DNA of 35,530 nt from Bacteroidales bacterium (GTDB lineage: Bacteria > Bacteroidota > Bacteroidia > Bacteroidales > Bacteroidaceae): assembly GCA_012517855.1 (NCBI GenBank), contig JAAYUD010000105.1, positions 1 through 35,530 on the forward strand, given 5' to 3'. Made by a program: the position numbers and the translations under genes. Each line of letters begins with the position of its first letter. Within the stretch, counting starts at the first letter, position 1. The notes beneath the pieces were generated by a model. That model was not told the DNA's origin. It was given only the letters and a program-made list of their open reading frames with translations, and did not search any database. This document shows positions 16,704 through 24,858 of this stretch, piece by piece.

Positions 16704-17471
16704 CTACTTTATAATACCGCGTTTCGAACTGCGTATGAAATTCACAATATATTCAATATCCTTACTCATCGGGACTTCTTTTTCGACCTTTGCTAAAGCT
16801 TCTGTGATATTCAATCCACTTTGATAAATAAGACGATATACATTGTGAATATCTTCTATTTGTTCATCACTATATTGCCGACGACGCAATCCTACCAGAT
16901 TGATACCCGAATATTCTATCGGATCACGACCAGCAATAATGAAAGGCGGAATATCTTTACTGAAACGCGCCCCACCTTGAACCATTACATAACCACCAAT
17001 ATGGCAGAACTGATGAGATAGCACCGATGCGCTGATAATAGCATTATCATCCACAACAACCTCTCCACCAAATTTTGTACTATTGCCAATAATACAGTTA
17101 CTGCCAATAATACAATCATGAGCGACATGCACACTTTCCATCAGCAAATTATTATTACCGACAACCGTTTTCATTTTTGCGGCAGTACCACGATTGATCG
17201 TCACATTTTCTCGAATTTTATTATTGTCTCCTATTTCGACAGTGGTTTCTTCACCACGAAACTTCAAATCTTGTGGAATAGCGCCAATAACAGCTCCCGG
17301 GAAAATGGTATTTCCGTTGCCAATTCGAGAACCATATAAAATATTGACATTGGCCATAATGATATTATTATCGCCAATAACTACATTTTTATCGATATAT
17401 ACAAACGGACCAATCTCAACATTTTCTCCGATTCTAGCATCAGGATGTATATAAGCTAATGGATTTATCAT
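16704..17471 (-). CDS. lpxA: LpxA, UDP-N-acetylglucosamine O-acyltransferase
   Basis: 255 residues of left-handed beta-helix hexapeptide repeats (IGENVEIGPFVYI, VVIGDNNIIM, ...), followed by a C-terminal helical part (VGLRRRQYSDEQIEDIHNVYRLIYQSG). The catalytic His is His118 in VHVAHDC. It adds the first 3-hydroxyacyl chain to UDP-GlcNAc, the first step of lipid A synthesis. It lies 17 nt after lpxC-fabZ, in the usual Bacteroidota order lpxD, lpxC-fabZ, lpxA, and clearly belongs to one transcript with them. Confidence 0.96.
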   Translation of the reverse strand: MINPLAYIHPDARIGENVEIGPFVYIDKNVVIGDNNIIMANVNILYGSRIGNGNTIFPGAVIGAIPQDLKFRGEETTVEIGDNNKIRENVTINRGTAAKMKTVVGNNNLLMESVHVAHDCIIGSNCIIGNSTKFGGEVVVDDNAIISASVLSHQFCHIGGYVMVQGGARFSKDIPPFIIAGRDPIEYSGINLVGLRRRQYSDEQIEDIHNVYRLIYQSGLNITEALAKVEKEVPMSKDIEYIVNFIRSSKRGIIK

Positions 17472-17488
17472 AAATCTTATTTAAATAT

Positions 17489-18874
17489 TTATTTATTTTT
17501 CACTATTTGCGCCATGAACTCGCACTCACAAACCACCTTCTCCCCAACGAAAGCATAACCTTTCATTGTTGAAATACCACGGCGTATAGGAGCTTCAAGC
17601 GCAACTTTAAATATTAAAGTGTCACCAGGTACAACCTTCTGACGAAATTTCACCCCATCTATTTTCATAAAATAGGTAGAGTATTGTTCGGGGTTGTCTA
17701 CAGAATTAAGGACCAATAAGCCTCCCGTCTGTGCCATTGCTTCAACTTGTAACACCCCAGGCATCACAGGCTCTTGTGGAAAATGTCCCTGAAAGAACGG
17801 TTCATTACCAGTAACATTTTTGATACCCACAATATAATTTGCACCAATTTCAATGACTTTATCAACAAGTTGCATCGGATAACGGTGAGGAAGAAGTTCA
17901 CGAATGCGTTTCACATCCATCAACGGTTCTCTAGTACAATCGTAAACAGGAGCTTGAATCTCATGCTTACGGATTTCACGTCGCATCTGACGAGCGAATT
18001 TATTATTAATAGTATGCCCCGGCCGAGTGGCAATAATACGTCCGCGAATAGGTTTGCCTATCAAAGCCAAATCGCCGATAATATCGAGCAACTTATGACG
18101 GGCACATTCGTTTGCCCATACCAGGGGACGATGATTAATATATCCAACATGATTGGCATTCATATGAGGCACCCCCATTACATCAGCAAGTTTGTCGAAA
18201 TTCTCCTGAGGCATCTGTTTCTCATATATGACGATGGCATTATCCAAGTCACCTCCTTTAATAAGCCCTGCAGAGAGCAAAGGTTCTATTTCACGAACAA
18301 AGACATAAGTACGGCTAGCAGCAATTTCTTCCTTAAACTTACTCATATCTTCCAACGTGGCATACGAATAGGGAAGGATTTCTGAATTATAAGAAATAAG
18401 CACATTCAGACTGAAATTCTCATCAGGCAGAACAATAATAGAAGAGCCCGTATTCTCATCACGGAACTCCAGTTTAGACTTAATAATGAAAAAATCTTTT
18501 ATGGCATTCTGCTCTACAGTCCCGACCTTTTCAATTCCTTCCACAAAATATTTAGCACTTCCGTCCAAGATAGGAAATTCGGGACCATCGACCTGAATAA
18601 GGCAATTATCAATACCAGATGCATAAAGCGCAGCCATGCCATGTTCAATAGTGCTGACGCGAACTCCTTTTTCTTCAACGACAGTGCCACGAGTCGTCTC
18701 TACGACATTATCGGCAATAGCTTCAATGACAGGATGCCCCTCTACATCTGTACGCTCTATTTTATAGCCAAAGTTATCAGGAGCAGGATTCAAAGTAACA
18801 GTTACATTTTTTCCTGTATGAAGCCCTTTACCACTCAGAGTGAAGCTTTCTTTTAGAGTCTTTTGTTTTATCAT
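17489..18874 (-). CDS. lpxC-fabZ: Bifunctional LpxC deacetylase / FabZ dehydratase fusion
   Basis: 461 residues with two enzymes in one chain. Residues 1 to about 305 are LpxC, the Zn deacetylase committing UDP-3-O-acyl-GlcNAc to lipid A; zinc ligands are His78 (STIEHG), His260 and Asp264 (HKLLDIIGD), with His287 (GHTINN) as the likely catalytic His. Residues ~315-461 are FabZ, the (3R)-hydroxyacyl-ACP dehydratase, starting at RELLPHRYPMQLVD with catalytic His364 (QGHFPQEPVMPG) and Glu378 (QVEAMAQ). The fusion is a known trait of Bacteroidota and joins two enzymes that compete for the same acyl-ACP pool. It begins 2 nt after lpxD ends. Confidence 0.97.
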   Translation of the reverse strand: MIKQKTLKESFTLSGKGLHTGKNVTVTLNPAPDNFGYKIERTDVEGHPVIEAIADNVVETTRGTVVEEKGVRVSTIEHGMAALYASGIDNCLIQVDGPEFPILDGSAKYFVEGIEKVGTVEQNAIKDFFIIKSKLEFRDENTGSSIIVLPDENFSLNVLISYNSEILPYSYATLEDMSKFKEEIAASRTYVFVREIEPLLSAGLIKGGDLDNAIVIYEKQMPQENFDKLADVMGVPHMNANHVGYINHRPLVWANECARHKLLDIIGDLALIGKPIRGRIIATRPGHTINNKFARQMRREIRKHEIQAPVYDCTREPLMDVKRIRELLPHRYPMQLVDKVIEIGANYIVGIKNVTGNEPFFQGHFPQEPVMPGVLQVEAMAQTGGLLVLNSVDNPEQYSTYFMKIDGVKFRQKVVPGDTLIFKVALEAPIRRGISTMKGYAFVGEKVVCECEFMAQIVKNK

Positions 18875-18876
18875 CT

Positions 18877-19917
18877 TTATTTATTAAGTTTTTCTTTTAA
18901 TTCATTTATCTCTTTACGCATCGCATTCAACTCGGAATACATATCTGGCAAACGCTTAAAAACGGCTGATGATTTCATCCATCCCTTTGCATCATACGCA
19001 GGTGAGCCAATAATAGTTTGTTCAGATTTCACGTTACTACCGATACCTGCCTGAGCTCCACAATAGACCTTATCTCCAATATGAATATGACCGGCAACAC
19101 CTACCTGACCGCCGAACATACACCAACTACCGATTTTCGTAGAGCCGGCAATACCACATTGAGCGGCCATCACCGTATTAGAGCCGATTTCATCGTTATG
19201 AGCTATCTGAATAAGATTATCAAGCTTTGTACCGGAATGAACAACAGTATGTCCCATTGTTGCTCTATCGACACAAGTATTAGCACCAATTTCGACATTA
19301 TCTTCTATCTCAACGATACCTATTTGAGGTATCTTATCATACCCGCTTTTAGCAGGAGCAAAGCCGAAACCATCAGCACCAATAACACAGCCGGAATGAA
19401 GGATACAATTATTACCTATACGGCAATCATGGTAAATATTAACACTCGAATAAATTAATGTATCATTACCTACTTTAGCATTGTCGCCCACAAAAGAATG
19501 AGGATAAATCTGAGTATTATCACCAATCACAGCATTTTCGCCGATATAGGCAAAAGCTCCGATATAAACATTCTGACCAATCGTTGCCGTCGAAGCAACA
19601 AAAGCTAAAGAATCAATACCGAATTTCTTCGGTTTGGATGCTTCATATAAAGTAAGCAATTGAGCCAAACTTTCATAGGCATTATCAACCTTTATCAAAG
19701 TAGCTTTCACTTCATGTTCAGGTTCAAATGTTCTGTTTACCAATACTATCGACGATCTAGTGTCGTAGATATAAGATGTATATTTCGGATTTGATAGAAA
19801 GGAAATAGCGCCCGGCACCCCTTCTTCTATCTTAGCAAAAGTATGAACTGTTGCGTTTTCATTACCAACGACCTCACCTTTGAGATATGCAGCAATCTGT
19901 TTAGCCGAAAATTCCAT
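18877..19917 (-). CDS. lpxD: LpxD, UDP-3-O-(3-hydroxyacyl)glucosamine N-acyltransferase
   Basis: 346 residues. The N-terminal ~100 form the uridine-binding domain ([39 protein letters not shown]); residues ~105-310 are hexapeptide repeats with ADGFGFAP (181-188) and catalytic His240 in LIQIAHND; a C-terminal helix ([27 protein letters not shown]) completes the trimer. It adds the N-linked hydroxyacyl chain after LpxC action. It is the first of the lpx genes, 114 nt after the HD gene; the only -7-like box I see for it is a TATCTTTG at 20057-20064 inside the end of the HD gene, giving a long leader. Confidence 0.96.
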   Translation of the reverse strand: MEFSAKQIAAYLKGEVVGNENATVHTFAKIEEGVPGAISFLSNPKYTSYIYDTRSSIVLVNRTFEPEHEVKATLIKVDNAYESLAQLLTLYEASKPKKFGIDSLAFVASTATIGQNVYIGAFAYIGENAVIGDNTQIYPHSFVGDNAKVGNDTLIYSSVNIYHDCRIGNNCILHSGCVIGADGFGFAPAKSGYDKIPQIGIVEIEDNVEIGANTCVDRATMGHTVVHSGTKLDNLIQIAHNDEIGSNTVMAAQCGIAGSTKIGSWCMFGGQVGVAGHIHIGDKVYCGAQAGIGSNVKSEQTIIGSPAYDAKGWMKSSAVFKRLPDMYSELNAMRKEINELKEKLNK

Positions 19918-20031
19918 AATTTCTATAGTTTATAATATTGATTTACTTACATTTTTGCAGTCAAACCAACGCGTTTGGTCTGCAAATAACGTACTTTTTT
20001 TTATCATATCATTGCCATTCTTTAATTTTTT

Positions 20032-21264
20032 TTATTCGTTAAGTAATCTCAAATAGCAAAGATAGTTTTTTCTGATTTTCTTAGATAGCAACGAAATATT
20101 TAACATATCCGATGCTTCTGCAATATTTTTTATTGTCCCATCCTTATATATAATATCGATACTGTCGTCCTTTTCATCATACATATTTTTCTCTATTGAA
20201 TGAATAGTAAAGAAATAATCCGCTTCATCAAGAGTGATATTCATAGCAGTAGCAATACGTTTTTGAAGTGAAGCTATTTTCTCCTCACTTACTTGTTTGT
20301 CTGTGATCTCTACTTTAAATATACGTCGATTAATAATATCACTGCTAAGCCTTGATAATATTTTATCAGAATGGGAACTCCACACTTTCAACGCACACCA
20401 TACATCGCTGTCATCCAAGTTGACAAAATGTTCCAAACACTGTTCTTTGGAAAGAAAAGATGATTTTGAGATATCGTTATAAAGAAAATATTTCAATGCT
20501 GGCGAACAAAACAGTTCTACACCTTTTTGTGCCAAATCTTTAGCGCGGAGCAATGTTTTAATAAGCATTTGTTCACACGATACGGATGTTTTATGAAGAT
20601 AAACCTGCCAATACATTAAGCGACGGGCAGTTAGAAAATTTTCTATTGAATAAATACCTTTCGATTCAATAACCAAATGATCATCTTTCACATCCAGCAT
20701 TTTAATAATACGAGCAGAACCTATATTACCTTCTACAACACCAGTATAAAAACTATCACGCCTCAAATAATCCAATCGGTCTACATCCAATTGGCCACTA
20801 ACCAATTGATGTAAAAAACGCTTGGAGTATTCATCTTTAAATATTTTTATAGCCAGATCCAGCTTCCCTCCCATCTCTATATTCATACGATTCATCAGCA
20901 TCAGCGATATTTCCTCATGCGAAATACCAGTTACGATAACCTCTTCCAAGACGTGAGAAAATGGACCATGCCCTAAATCGTGCATTAATATAGCAGCTTC
21001 AACAGCCTCTGCTTCATCTTTTGTTATTTCAATTCCTTTTGCAGATAGATGCAACAAGGCCTCACTCATCAAATAGAATGCTCCTAAAGAATGCTGAAAT
21101 CTTGTATGCTGGGCACCCGGATATACGACAGACGAAAGTCCCATTTGTTTAATACGAGCCAATCGTTGCATATATGGATGATTTATAATATCCAGCAGCA
21201 ATCCCTCTGAAACATTTATAAAACCGAATACCGGATCATTTACTATTTTACGTTTCTGAATCAT
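20032..21264 (-). CDS. HD-domain phosphohydrolase (dGTPase-related)
   Basis: 410 residues. HD-superfamily metal motif intact: HTRFQHSLGAFYL (His53, His58), HDLGHGPFSH (His95-Asp96) and the later Asp in LDVDRLDYLRRDS. This arrangement is shared with SAMHD1/dGTPase-like enzymes that hydrolyse nucleotide phosphates; the specific substrate is unknown. The C-terminal ~180 residues have no motif I recognise. It starts 17 nt after pyrF, so the two are probably cotranscribed, and precedes lpxD after a 114-nt gap that contains an imperfect hairpin (about 19961-19987). Housekeeping nucleotide sanitation is a reasonable inference. Confidence 0.88.
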   Translation of the reverse strand: MIQKRKIVNDPVFGFINVSEGLLLDIINHPYMQRLARIKQMGLSSVVYPGAQHTRFQHSLGAFYLMSEALLHLSAKGIEITKDEAEAVEAAILMHDLGHGPFSHVLEEVIVTGISHEEISLMLMNRMNIEMGGKLDLAIKIFKDEYSKRFLHQLVSGQLDVDRLDYLRRDSFYTGVVEGNIGSARIIKMLDVKDDHLVIESKGIYSIENFLTARRLMYWQVYLHKTSVSCEQMLIKTLLRAKDLAQKGVELFCSPALKYFLYNDISKSSFLSKEQCLEHFVNLDDSDVWCALKVWSSHSDKILSRLSSDIINRRIFKVEITDKQVSEEKIASLQKRIATAMNITLDEADYFFTIHSIEKNMYDEKDDSIDIIYKDGTIKNIAEASDMLNISLLSKKIRKNYLCYLRLLNE

Positions 21265-21281
21265 TGAAACATATATTTAGA

Positions 21282-22112
21282 TTACAATAGCTTGTTTGCA
21301 GCCAATTGAGCTTCCATTTGCTGTTGTAGTTTATGCGCTTCTTGGGCAGCAAATGTTGCAAAGTCTTTACTGTCATCGGCATAAATAATACCTCGAGAAG
21401 AATTAACAATCAGCCCACACTGCTTATTCATTCCATATTTACAAACTTCCTCCAGCGAACCACCTTGGGCACCAACACCCGGCACCAACAAAAAATGATT
21501 GGGTACAATACGACGAATACTCTCAAAAGCTTTCCCTTGAGTTGCCCCCACCACATACATCATCTTATCTTCAGATGCCCATTGCTGAGAGACCTTCAAG
21601 ACTTTCTCAAAAAGACGTTCGCCGTTACTGTCAACAGAAAATTGAAAATTTTGCGACCCCTTATTGCTTGTCAAAGCCAACAGTACAATCCATTTGTCTT
21701 CATAGGCCATAAAAGGCGTAACACTATCCTCTCCCATATAAGGAGCCACTGTTAGTGCATCGACTTTTAGATCTTCAAAGAAAGAACGAGCATACATCGC
21801 CGAGGTATTGCCTATGTCGCCCCGTTTGGCATCAGCAATAATAAACTGATCAGGATAATTGGTACGTATATATTCAACAGTCTTTTCTAAAGCGATCCAA
21901 CCCTTAACGCCAAAAGCTTCATAAAAAGCGAGATTTGGTTTATAAGCAATAGAGTATTTTGCAGTAGCATCTACAATAGCTTTATTGAAAGCAAATATAG
22001 GATCTTCGTCTTCCAACAAATGCTGAGGTATTTTCTTCAAATCTGTATCTAAGCCAACACAAAGGAAGCTTTTTTTGGATCTTATATTTTCAAATAATTG
22101 CTGTTTATCCAT
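21282..22112 (-). CDS. pyrF: Orotidine 5'-phosphate decarboxylase (type 2 PyrF)
   Basis: 276 residues. [14 protein letters not shown], the substrate-binding Lys in [13 protein letters not shown], and the catalytic Asp94-Lys96-Asp99 group in [18 protein letters not shown] mark the longer, type 2 PyrF family. [11 protein letters not shown] and [12 protein letters not shown] are the phosphate-binding end of the barrel. It converts OMP to UMP, the last step of pyrimidine synthesis, in the cytoplasm. It follows prfA by 80 nt, a gap that includes a hairpin at 22153-22184, and precedes the HD gene by 17 nt. I see no separate promoter. Confidence 0.96.
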   Translation of the reverse strand: MDKQQLFENIRSKKSFLCVGLDTDLKKIPQHLLEDEDPIFAFNKAIVDATAKYSIAYKPNLAFYEAFGVKGWIALEKTVEYIRTNYPDQFIIADAKRGDIGNTSAMYARSFFEDLKVDALTVAPYMGEDSVTPFMAYEDKWIVLLALTSNKGSQNFQFSVDSNGERLFEKVLKVSQQWASEDKMMYVVGATQGKAFESIRRIVPNHFLLVPGVGAQGGSLEEVCKYGMNKQCGLIVNSSRGIIYADDSKDFATFAAQEAHKLQQQMEAQLAANKLL

Positions 22113-22152
22113 TTACCTACATATATTATTCATTTCGATTCTAATGCATCTT

Positions 22153-22184
22153 TTATTAAGAGGAAAAGCTTTCTTTCTTAATAA
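22153..22184 (-). terminator. Hairpin between prfA and pyrF, possible terminator or attenuator
   Basis: TTATTAAGA (22153-22161) pairs fully with TCTTAATAA (22176-22184), and inner GAAA/TTTC can extend the stem. There is no T run on the minus-strand side, so termination may be partial. pyrF has no visible promoter of its own, which argues for read-through. Confidence 0.35.
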
Positions 22185-22192
22185 GTATGCTT

Positions 22193-23305
22193 TTACAATT
22201 CACTTTCTTTCATCCGTTCGGCATTTTCTGCAACGATAAGATGATCAATGCAGTCTTGAATGTTGCCATCCATGAATGAAGACAAATTATAGATTGTATA
22301 ATTAATACGATGATCAGTTATTCGTCCTTGAGGATAATTATATGTTCGAATTTTGGCAGAGCGATCACCGGTCGAAACCATTGTTTTACGGCGTTTCGCT
22401 ATATCGTCTACATATTTCTGGTGTTCCTGATCATATATTCTGGAACGCAAACGGGTCAAAGCTCGTTCTTTATTCTCTGGTTGATCACGAGTTTCCGTAC
22501 ACTCAATCAGTATTTCTTCAGTTTCATTTGTATTGGGATTCTTCCACATGTAACGCAAACGTACCCCAGATTCCACTTTGTTAACATTCTGTCCACCGGC
22601 ACCTCCACTTCGGAAAGTATCCCACTTTATTTCGCCTTCATTAATATCCACCTCAAAAGGTTGAGCTTCAGGCAGTATAGCTACTGAAGCAGCCGAAGTA
22701 TGCACCCGCCCTTGAGTCTCTGTCATCGGAACACGCTGAACACGATGAACTCCCGATTCATATTTCAGAGTCCCATAGACCTTTGTTCCCTTTACCGTAA
22801 AAACGACTTCCTTGTATCCGCCTACTGTCCCCTCACTAAAACTTGAGACTTCCACTTTCCAACCTTTCATTTCACAATATTTGGTATACATACGGAATAG
22901 GTCTCCGGCAAAAATAGCAGCCTCATCGCCTCCTGCGCCACCACGTATTTCAACAATAGCGTTACGGTCATCTTCCGGATCTTCAGGAATAAGCATTAGC
23001 TTGATTTCTTCTTCCAACTGCGGAACTCGTTTTTGACTGATATCTAACTCTTCGCGAGCCATATTTTTCAAATCAACATCCGATTCGTTCGCAATAATAT
23101 CCTTTGCATCACTAATATTGACAAGCAGTCTTTTATACTCATTCTTAGCCTGCATCAAATCATCTAACTCTTTATATTCTTTAGTAAGTTTCACATATCG
23201 TTTTTGATCAGCTATAACCGCAGGGTCTGTTATCAACGTAGAAACCTCCTCGTAGCGAGCTACAAGGCCATCCAGTCTACCTAAAATGGTATTATTTTCT
23301 GCCAT
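22193..23305 (-). CDS. prfA: Peptide chain release factor 1
   Basis: 370 residues. It has the catalytic GGQ (237-239, FRSGGAGGQNVNKVES), which releases the peptide from P-site tRNA, and the stop-codon-reading PxT motif, here Pro-Met-Thr (193-195 in RVQRVPMTETQGR) where E. coli has Pro-Ala-Thr; the middle residue varies in the family. The GVHRVQR and RTYNYPQGRITDHR blocks are typical of RF1, which reads UAA and UAG. The N-terminal ~110 residues are helical. Its start is about 20 nt below a TAATTTTG -7 box. It heads the minus-strand run leading to pyrF. Confidence 0.96.
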   Translation of the reverse strand: MAENNTILGRLDGLVARYEEVSTLITDPAVIADQKRYVKLTKEYKELDDLMQAKNEYKRLLVNISDAKDIIANESDVDLKNMAREELDISQKRVPQLEEEIKLMLIPEDPEDDRNAIVEIRGGAGGDEAAIFAGDLFRMYTKYCEMKGWKVEVSSFSEGTVGGYKEVVFTVKGTKVYGTLKYESGVHRVQRVPMTETQGRVHTSAASVAILPEAQPFEVDINEGEIKWDTFRSGGAGGQNVNKVESGVRLRYMWKNPNTNETEEILIECTETRDQPENKERALTRLRSRIYDQEHQKYVDDIAKRRKTMVSTGDRSAKIRTYNYPQGRITDHRINYTIYNLSSFMDGNIQDCIDHLIVAENAERMKESEL

Positions 23306-23324
23306 ATACTTTTAATTTTGGGTG

Positions 23325-23332
23325 CAAAATTA
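23325..23332 (-). promoter_or_regulatory. Candidate -7 box for prfA
   Basis: TAATTTTG on the minus strand, 20 nt upstream of the prfA ATG, in a TGTAATTTTGCA context identical to that upstream of kup. No clear -33 TTTG at the right distance. Confidence 0.45.
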
Positions 23333-23421
23333 CAAAATATTTAATGTATTACCGAATATATTATAGCTTTTCGTTATCAGAGCCAAAATATAACACTATA
23401 GCAAACAATAGAATAGGTTAC

Positions 23422-23456
23422 AAAAAAAGCCCAACCATCAATAAAGTTGAGCTTTT
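23422..23456 (-). terminator. Intrinsic terminator of tRNA-Pro
   Basis: AAAAGCCCAAC (23425-23435) pairs with GTTGAGCTTTT (23446-23456) at 10 of 11 positions; on the minus strand the stem ends in a run of seven T. It begins about 5 nt past the tRNA 3' end. Confidence 0.85.
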
Positions 23457-23460
23457 CGAG

Positions 23461-23533
23461 TCGGAAAGAGGCGATTCGAACGCCCGACCCCTACGTCCCG
23501 AACGTAGTGCGCTACCAACTGCGCTACTTTCCG
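23461..23533 (-). tRNA. tRNA-Pro (anticodon CGG)
   Basis: A full cloverleaf reads on the minus strand: acceptor CGGAAAG/CTTTCCG, D arm GCGC/GCGC around AGTTGGTA, anticodon stem CTACG/CGTAG with loop TTCGGGA (anticodon CGG, plus-strand positions 23488-23490), T arm with TTCGAAT loop, discriminator A at 23461. It is 73 nt and the CCA end is not encoded. It decodes CCG. Confidence 0.96.
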
Positions 23534-23543
23534 ATTGTGGTTG

Positions 23544-23574
23544 CAAAGGTACGCCATTTTTTGAGATTAGCAAA
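23544..23574 (-). promoter_or_regulatory. Promoter of tRNA-Pro
   Basis: On the minus strand TACCTTTG (23544-23551) and TTTG (23571-23574) are separated by exactly 19 nt, a full match to the Bacteroides promoter consensus, 10 nt from the tRNA 5' end. Confidence 0.85.
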
Positions 23575-23615
23575 CCTTTCAAAGAAAAATATTATATGAA
23601 AAAACGAACTTTTCC

Positions 23616-23646
23616 CTTGCACTTTCAAAAAATATATCTACCTTTG
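23616..23646 (+). promoter_or_regulatory. Promoter of tRNA-Phe
   Basis: CTTG (23616-23619) and TACCTTTG (23639-23646) are separated by 19 nt, the mirror image of the tRNA-Pro promoter; the tRNA begins 18 nt downstream. Confidence 0.85.
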
Positions 23647-23664
23647 CAACCGCAAAACAAAGAG

Positions 23665-23737
23665 GGTGCCTTAGCTCAGGTGGTAGAGCATCGGACTGAA
23701 AATCCGTGTGTCCTTGGTTCGACTCCAAGAGGCACCA
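23665..23737 (+). tRNA. tRNA-Phe (anticodon GAA)
   Basis: Cloverleaf: acceptor GGTGCCT/AGGCACC, D arm GCTC/GAGC around AGGTGGTA, anticodon stem with loop CTGAAAA (anticodon GAA), T arm CTTGG/CCAAG around TTCGACT, discriminator A. It is 73 nt and CCA is not encoded. Position 27-43 is a T-T mismatch, otherwise normal. A37 follows the anticodon, making it a likely MiaA substrate. Confidence 0.96.
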
Positions 23738-23741
23738 CTCC

Positions 23742-23786
23742 AAAAAAGAGAATCATTTCTAATAAAATAGAATGACTCTTTTTTTT
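23742..23786 (+). terminator. Intrinsic terminator of tRNA-Phe
   Basis: AAAAAAGAG (23742-23750) pairs with the CTCTTTTTT side near 23776, an inner CATT/AATG stem extends it, and the right arm runs into eight T (23779-23786). Confidence 0.85.
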
Positions 23787-24075
23787 ATGTTAGACACGAA
23801 AAGCCTATGGCTCACTGATAAAAGTATAGGGGCTAAGCATTATGGCTTTGGCTACTTATATCCGAAAAAATACTGAATTTATATTAATGAGTTGTAAGGG
23901 AACGTGAATTTCAAGGTGAACAGTTCCAGATATTCTGATACTTTCTTATCCGAACCTAAGTCACAGGCCATTACAGGGCACTATTTACGCTATTGTCCCA
24001 GCACTCGAATATAAATCGAATCAGAGCGAGGCATCAATGCTTTTGATGTAAATAATTGATATACAGCAAGAAAAT

Positions 24076-24129
24076 CATAAGGACGAAAATAAATGTTTGT
24101 ATGTATAAACTTTTAGTTTCGTCCTTATG
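24076..24129. repeat. 13-bp perfect inverted repeat, CATAAGGACGAAA
   Basis: Arms 24076-24088 and 24117-24129 pair without a mismatch across a 28-nt loop. A third partial copy of the right arm (TTCGTCCTTAT) follows at about 24140-24150. The core CATAAGGACG recurs at 35477-35486. Confidence 0.75.
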
Positions 24130-24446
24130 AATTTTTATGTTCGTCCTTATCATTTTTCGAGGACATAAGGTCGATTGAGTAAATCAATGAGTACCACTTC
24201 TGTATGGTTAAAATAGTATCAGAATGTTGACGAATATTCACCTTCTAAAACGTCCTGAAAGACGGCATCAACATCGCTACTTTAGGTCAACGCAATCTTG
24301 CGCCAATGAGAATGTAAGTCTCTGGCTTATCAGTAAAACTAGAAGGCTAAGTGACATGAGGTACTCAATGAATGGGGCACACTTGTCTATGTGCAAAACG
24401 GCTCTTCAGCTATCTGTAAGCCATCGTTTAGACTTGTTCTAAGCAG

Positions 24447-24506
24447 AGGTCCGCTGAAAATGAGGAGTCTACAGTATACTCTAGAGCCTATTTTCGGACC
24501 TTTTTT
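24447..24506 (+). terminator. Terminator-like hairpin in the gene-free region
   Basis: AGGTCCG (24447-24453) pairs with CGGACCT (24495-24501); after a 3-nt bulge AAAAT (24457-24461) pairs with ATTTT (24490-24494); an inner GAGT/ACTC stem caps the loop. Six T follow (24501-24506). No known plus-strand gene precedes it, which hints at an unrecognised transcript from 23787-24500. Confidence 0.5.
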
Positions 24507-24552
24507 CGCTGGCGTTGTATACGGTGCATCGTTAACATACTGTATGGCAGCG

Positions 24553-24570
24553 CCGTATGGTGTCATACGG
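24553..24570. repeat. Compact hairpin CCGTATG/CATACGG
   Basis: A perfect 7-bp stem with a GTGT loop. The CGTATG core recurs in the next inverted repeat (24644-24677) and in the arms of the 12943-13062 repeat. Confidence 0.6.
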
Positions 24571-24643
24571 AGGTGGCAAAGGTTGAGATGCAGAAGATTT
24601 CATGATCTTGGAATGCAGCAATGGACTCTTACCATCTAAAACC

Positions 24644-24677
24644 ACGTATGGACCTAAATTTGTTGACGTCCATACGT
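24644..24677. repeat. 10-bp inverted repeat ACGTATGGAC
   Basis: ACGTATGGAC (24644-24653) and GTCCATACGT (24668-24677) are exact inverse copies around a 14-nt loop. Confidence 0.65.
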
Positions 24678-24819
24678 TTTCTGAAAAACTTAAGGACCTC
24701 ACCGAAAAAACGAACATACGACAACTCTGTTTATGCTACAGGTTCGAAAGTCGCACTAATGAACCGACACCGCCACATCGGATTTCGAAAAAATAAAGAA
24801 CTCCCTAAAACTTTTTCTC

Positions 24820-24827
24820 TATCTTTG
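24820..24827 (+). promoter_or_regulatory. -7 box of the second ECF sigma gene
   Basis: TATCTTTG is a perfect -7 element 31 nt before the ATG at 24859. The -33 position (around 24797-24800) is AGAA rather than TTTG, so the promoter may be weak or activated. Confidence 0.55.
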
Positions 24828-24858
24828 CGTCTAACGAATATAAAGTACGTACTGAATA

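Larger units (their letters stand above)
23787..24858. other. About 1.1 kb with no credible gene, rich in hairpins
   Basis: Open frames here (the longest is about 97 codons) have no recognisable domain and no gene-like start region. The stretch holds several clean inverted repeats: 24032-24037/24043-24048 (6 bp), 24076-24088/24117-24129 (13 bp perfect, 28-nt loop), 24447-24453/24495-24501 with a T run, 24553-24559/24564-24570 (7 bp, 4-nt loop) and 24644-24653/24668-24677 (10 bp, 14-nt loop). It lies downstream of a tRNA, a common integration site, but I found no duplicated tRNA 3' end and no integrase. It may be a decayed insertion, a structured RNA, or clustered intergenic repeats. Confidence 0.6.

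Noticed and set aside
22719-22727. Altered stop-codon recognition in RF1 (Pro-Met-Thr instead of Pro-Ala-Thr)
   Set aside because: The middle residue of the PxT motif is known to vary; GGQ and the other RF1 blocks are normal.
23344-23775. 143-codon plus-strand open frame
   Set aside because: It runs across the tRNA-Pro gene on the opposite strand and the whole tRNA-Phe gene with their promoters; it is a chance frame.
23787-24858. Integrated element attached at tRNA-Phe
   Set aside because: I could not find a repeat of the tRNA 3' end or an integrase; only the location suggests it.
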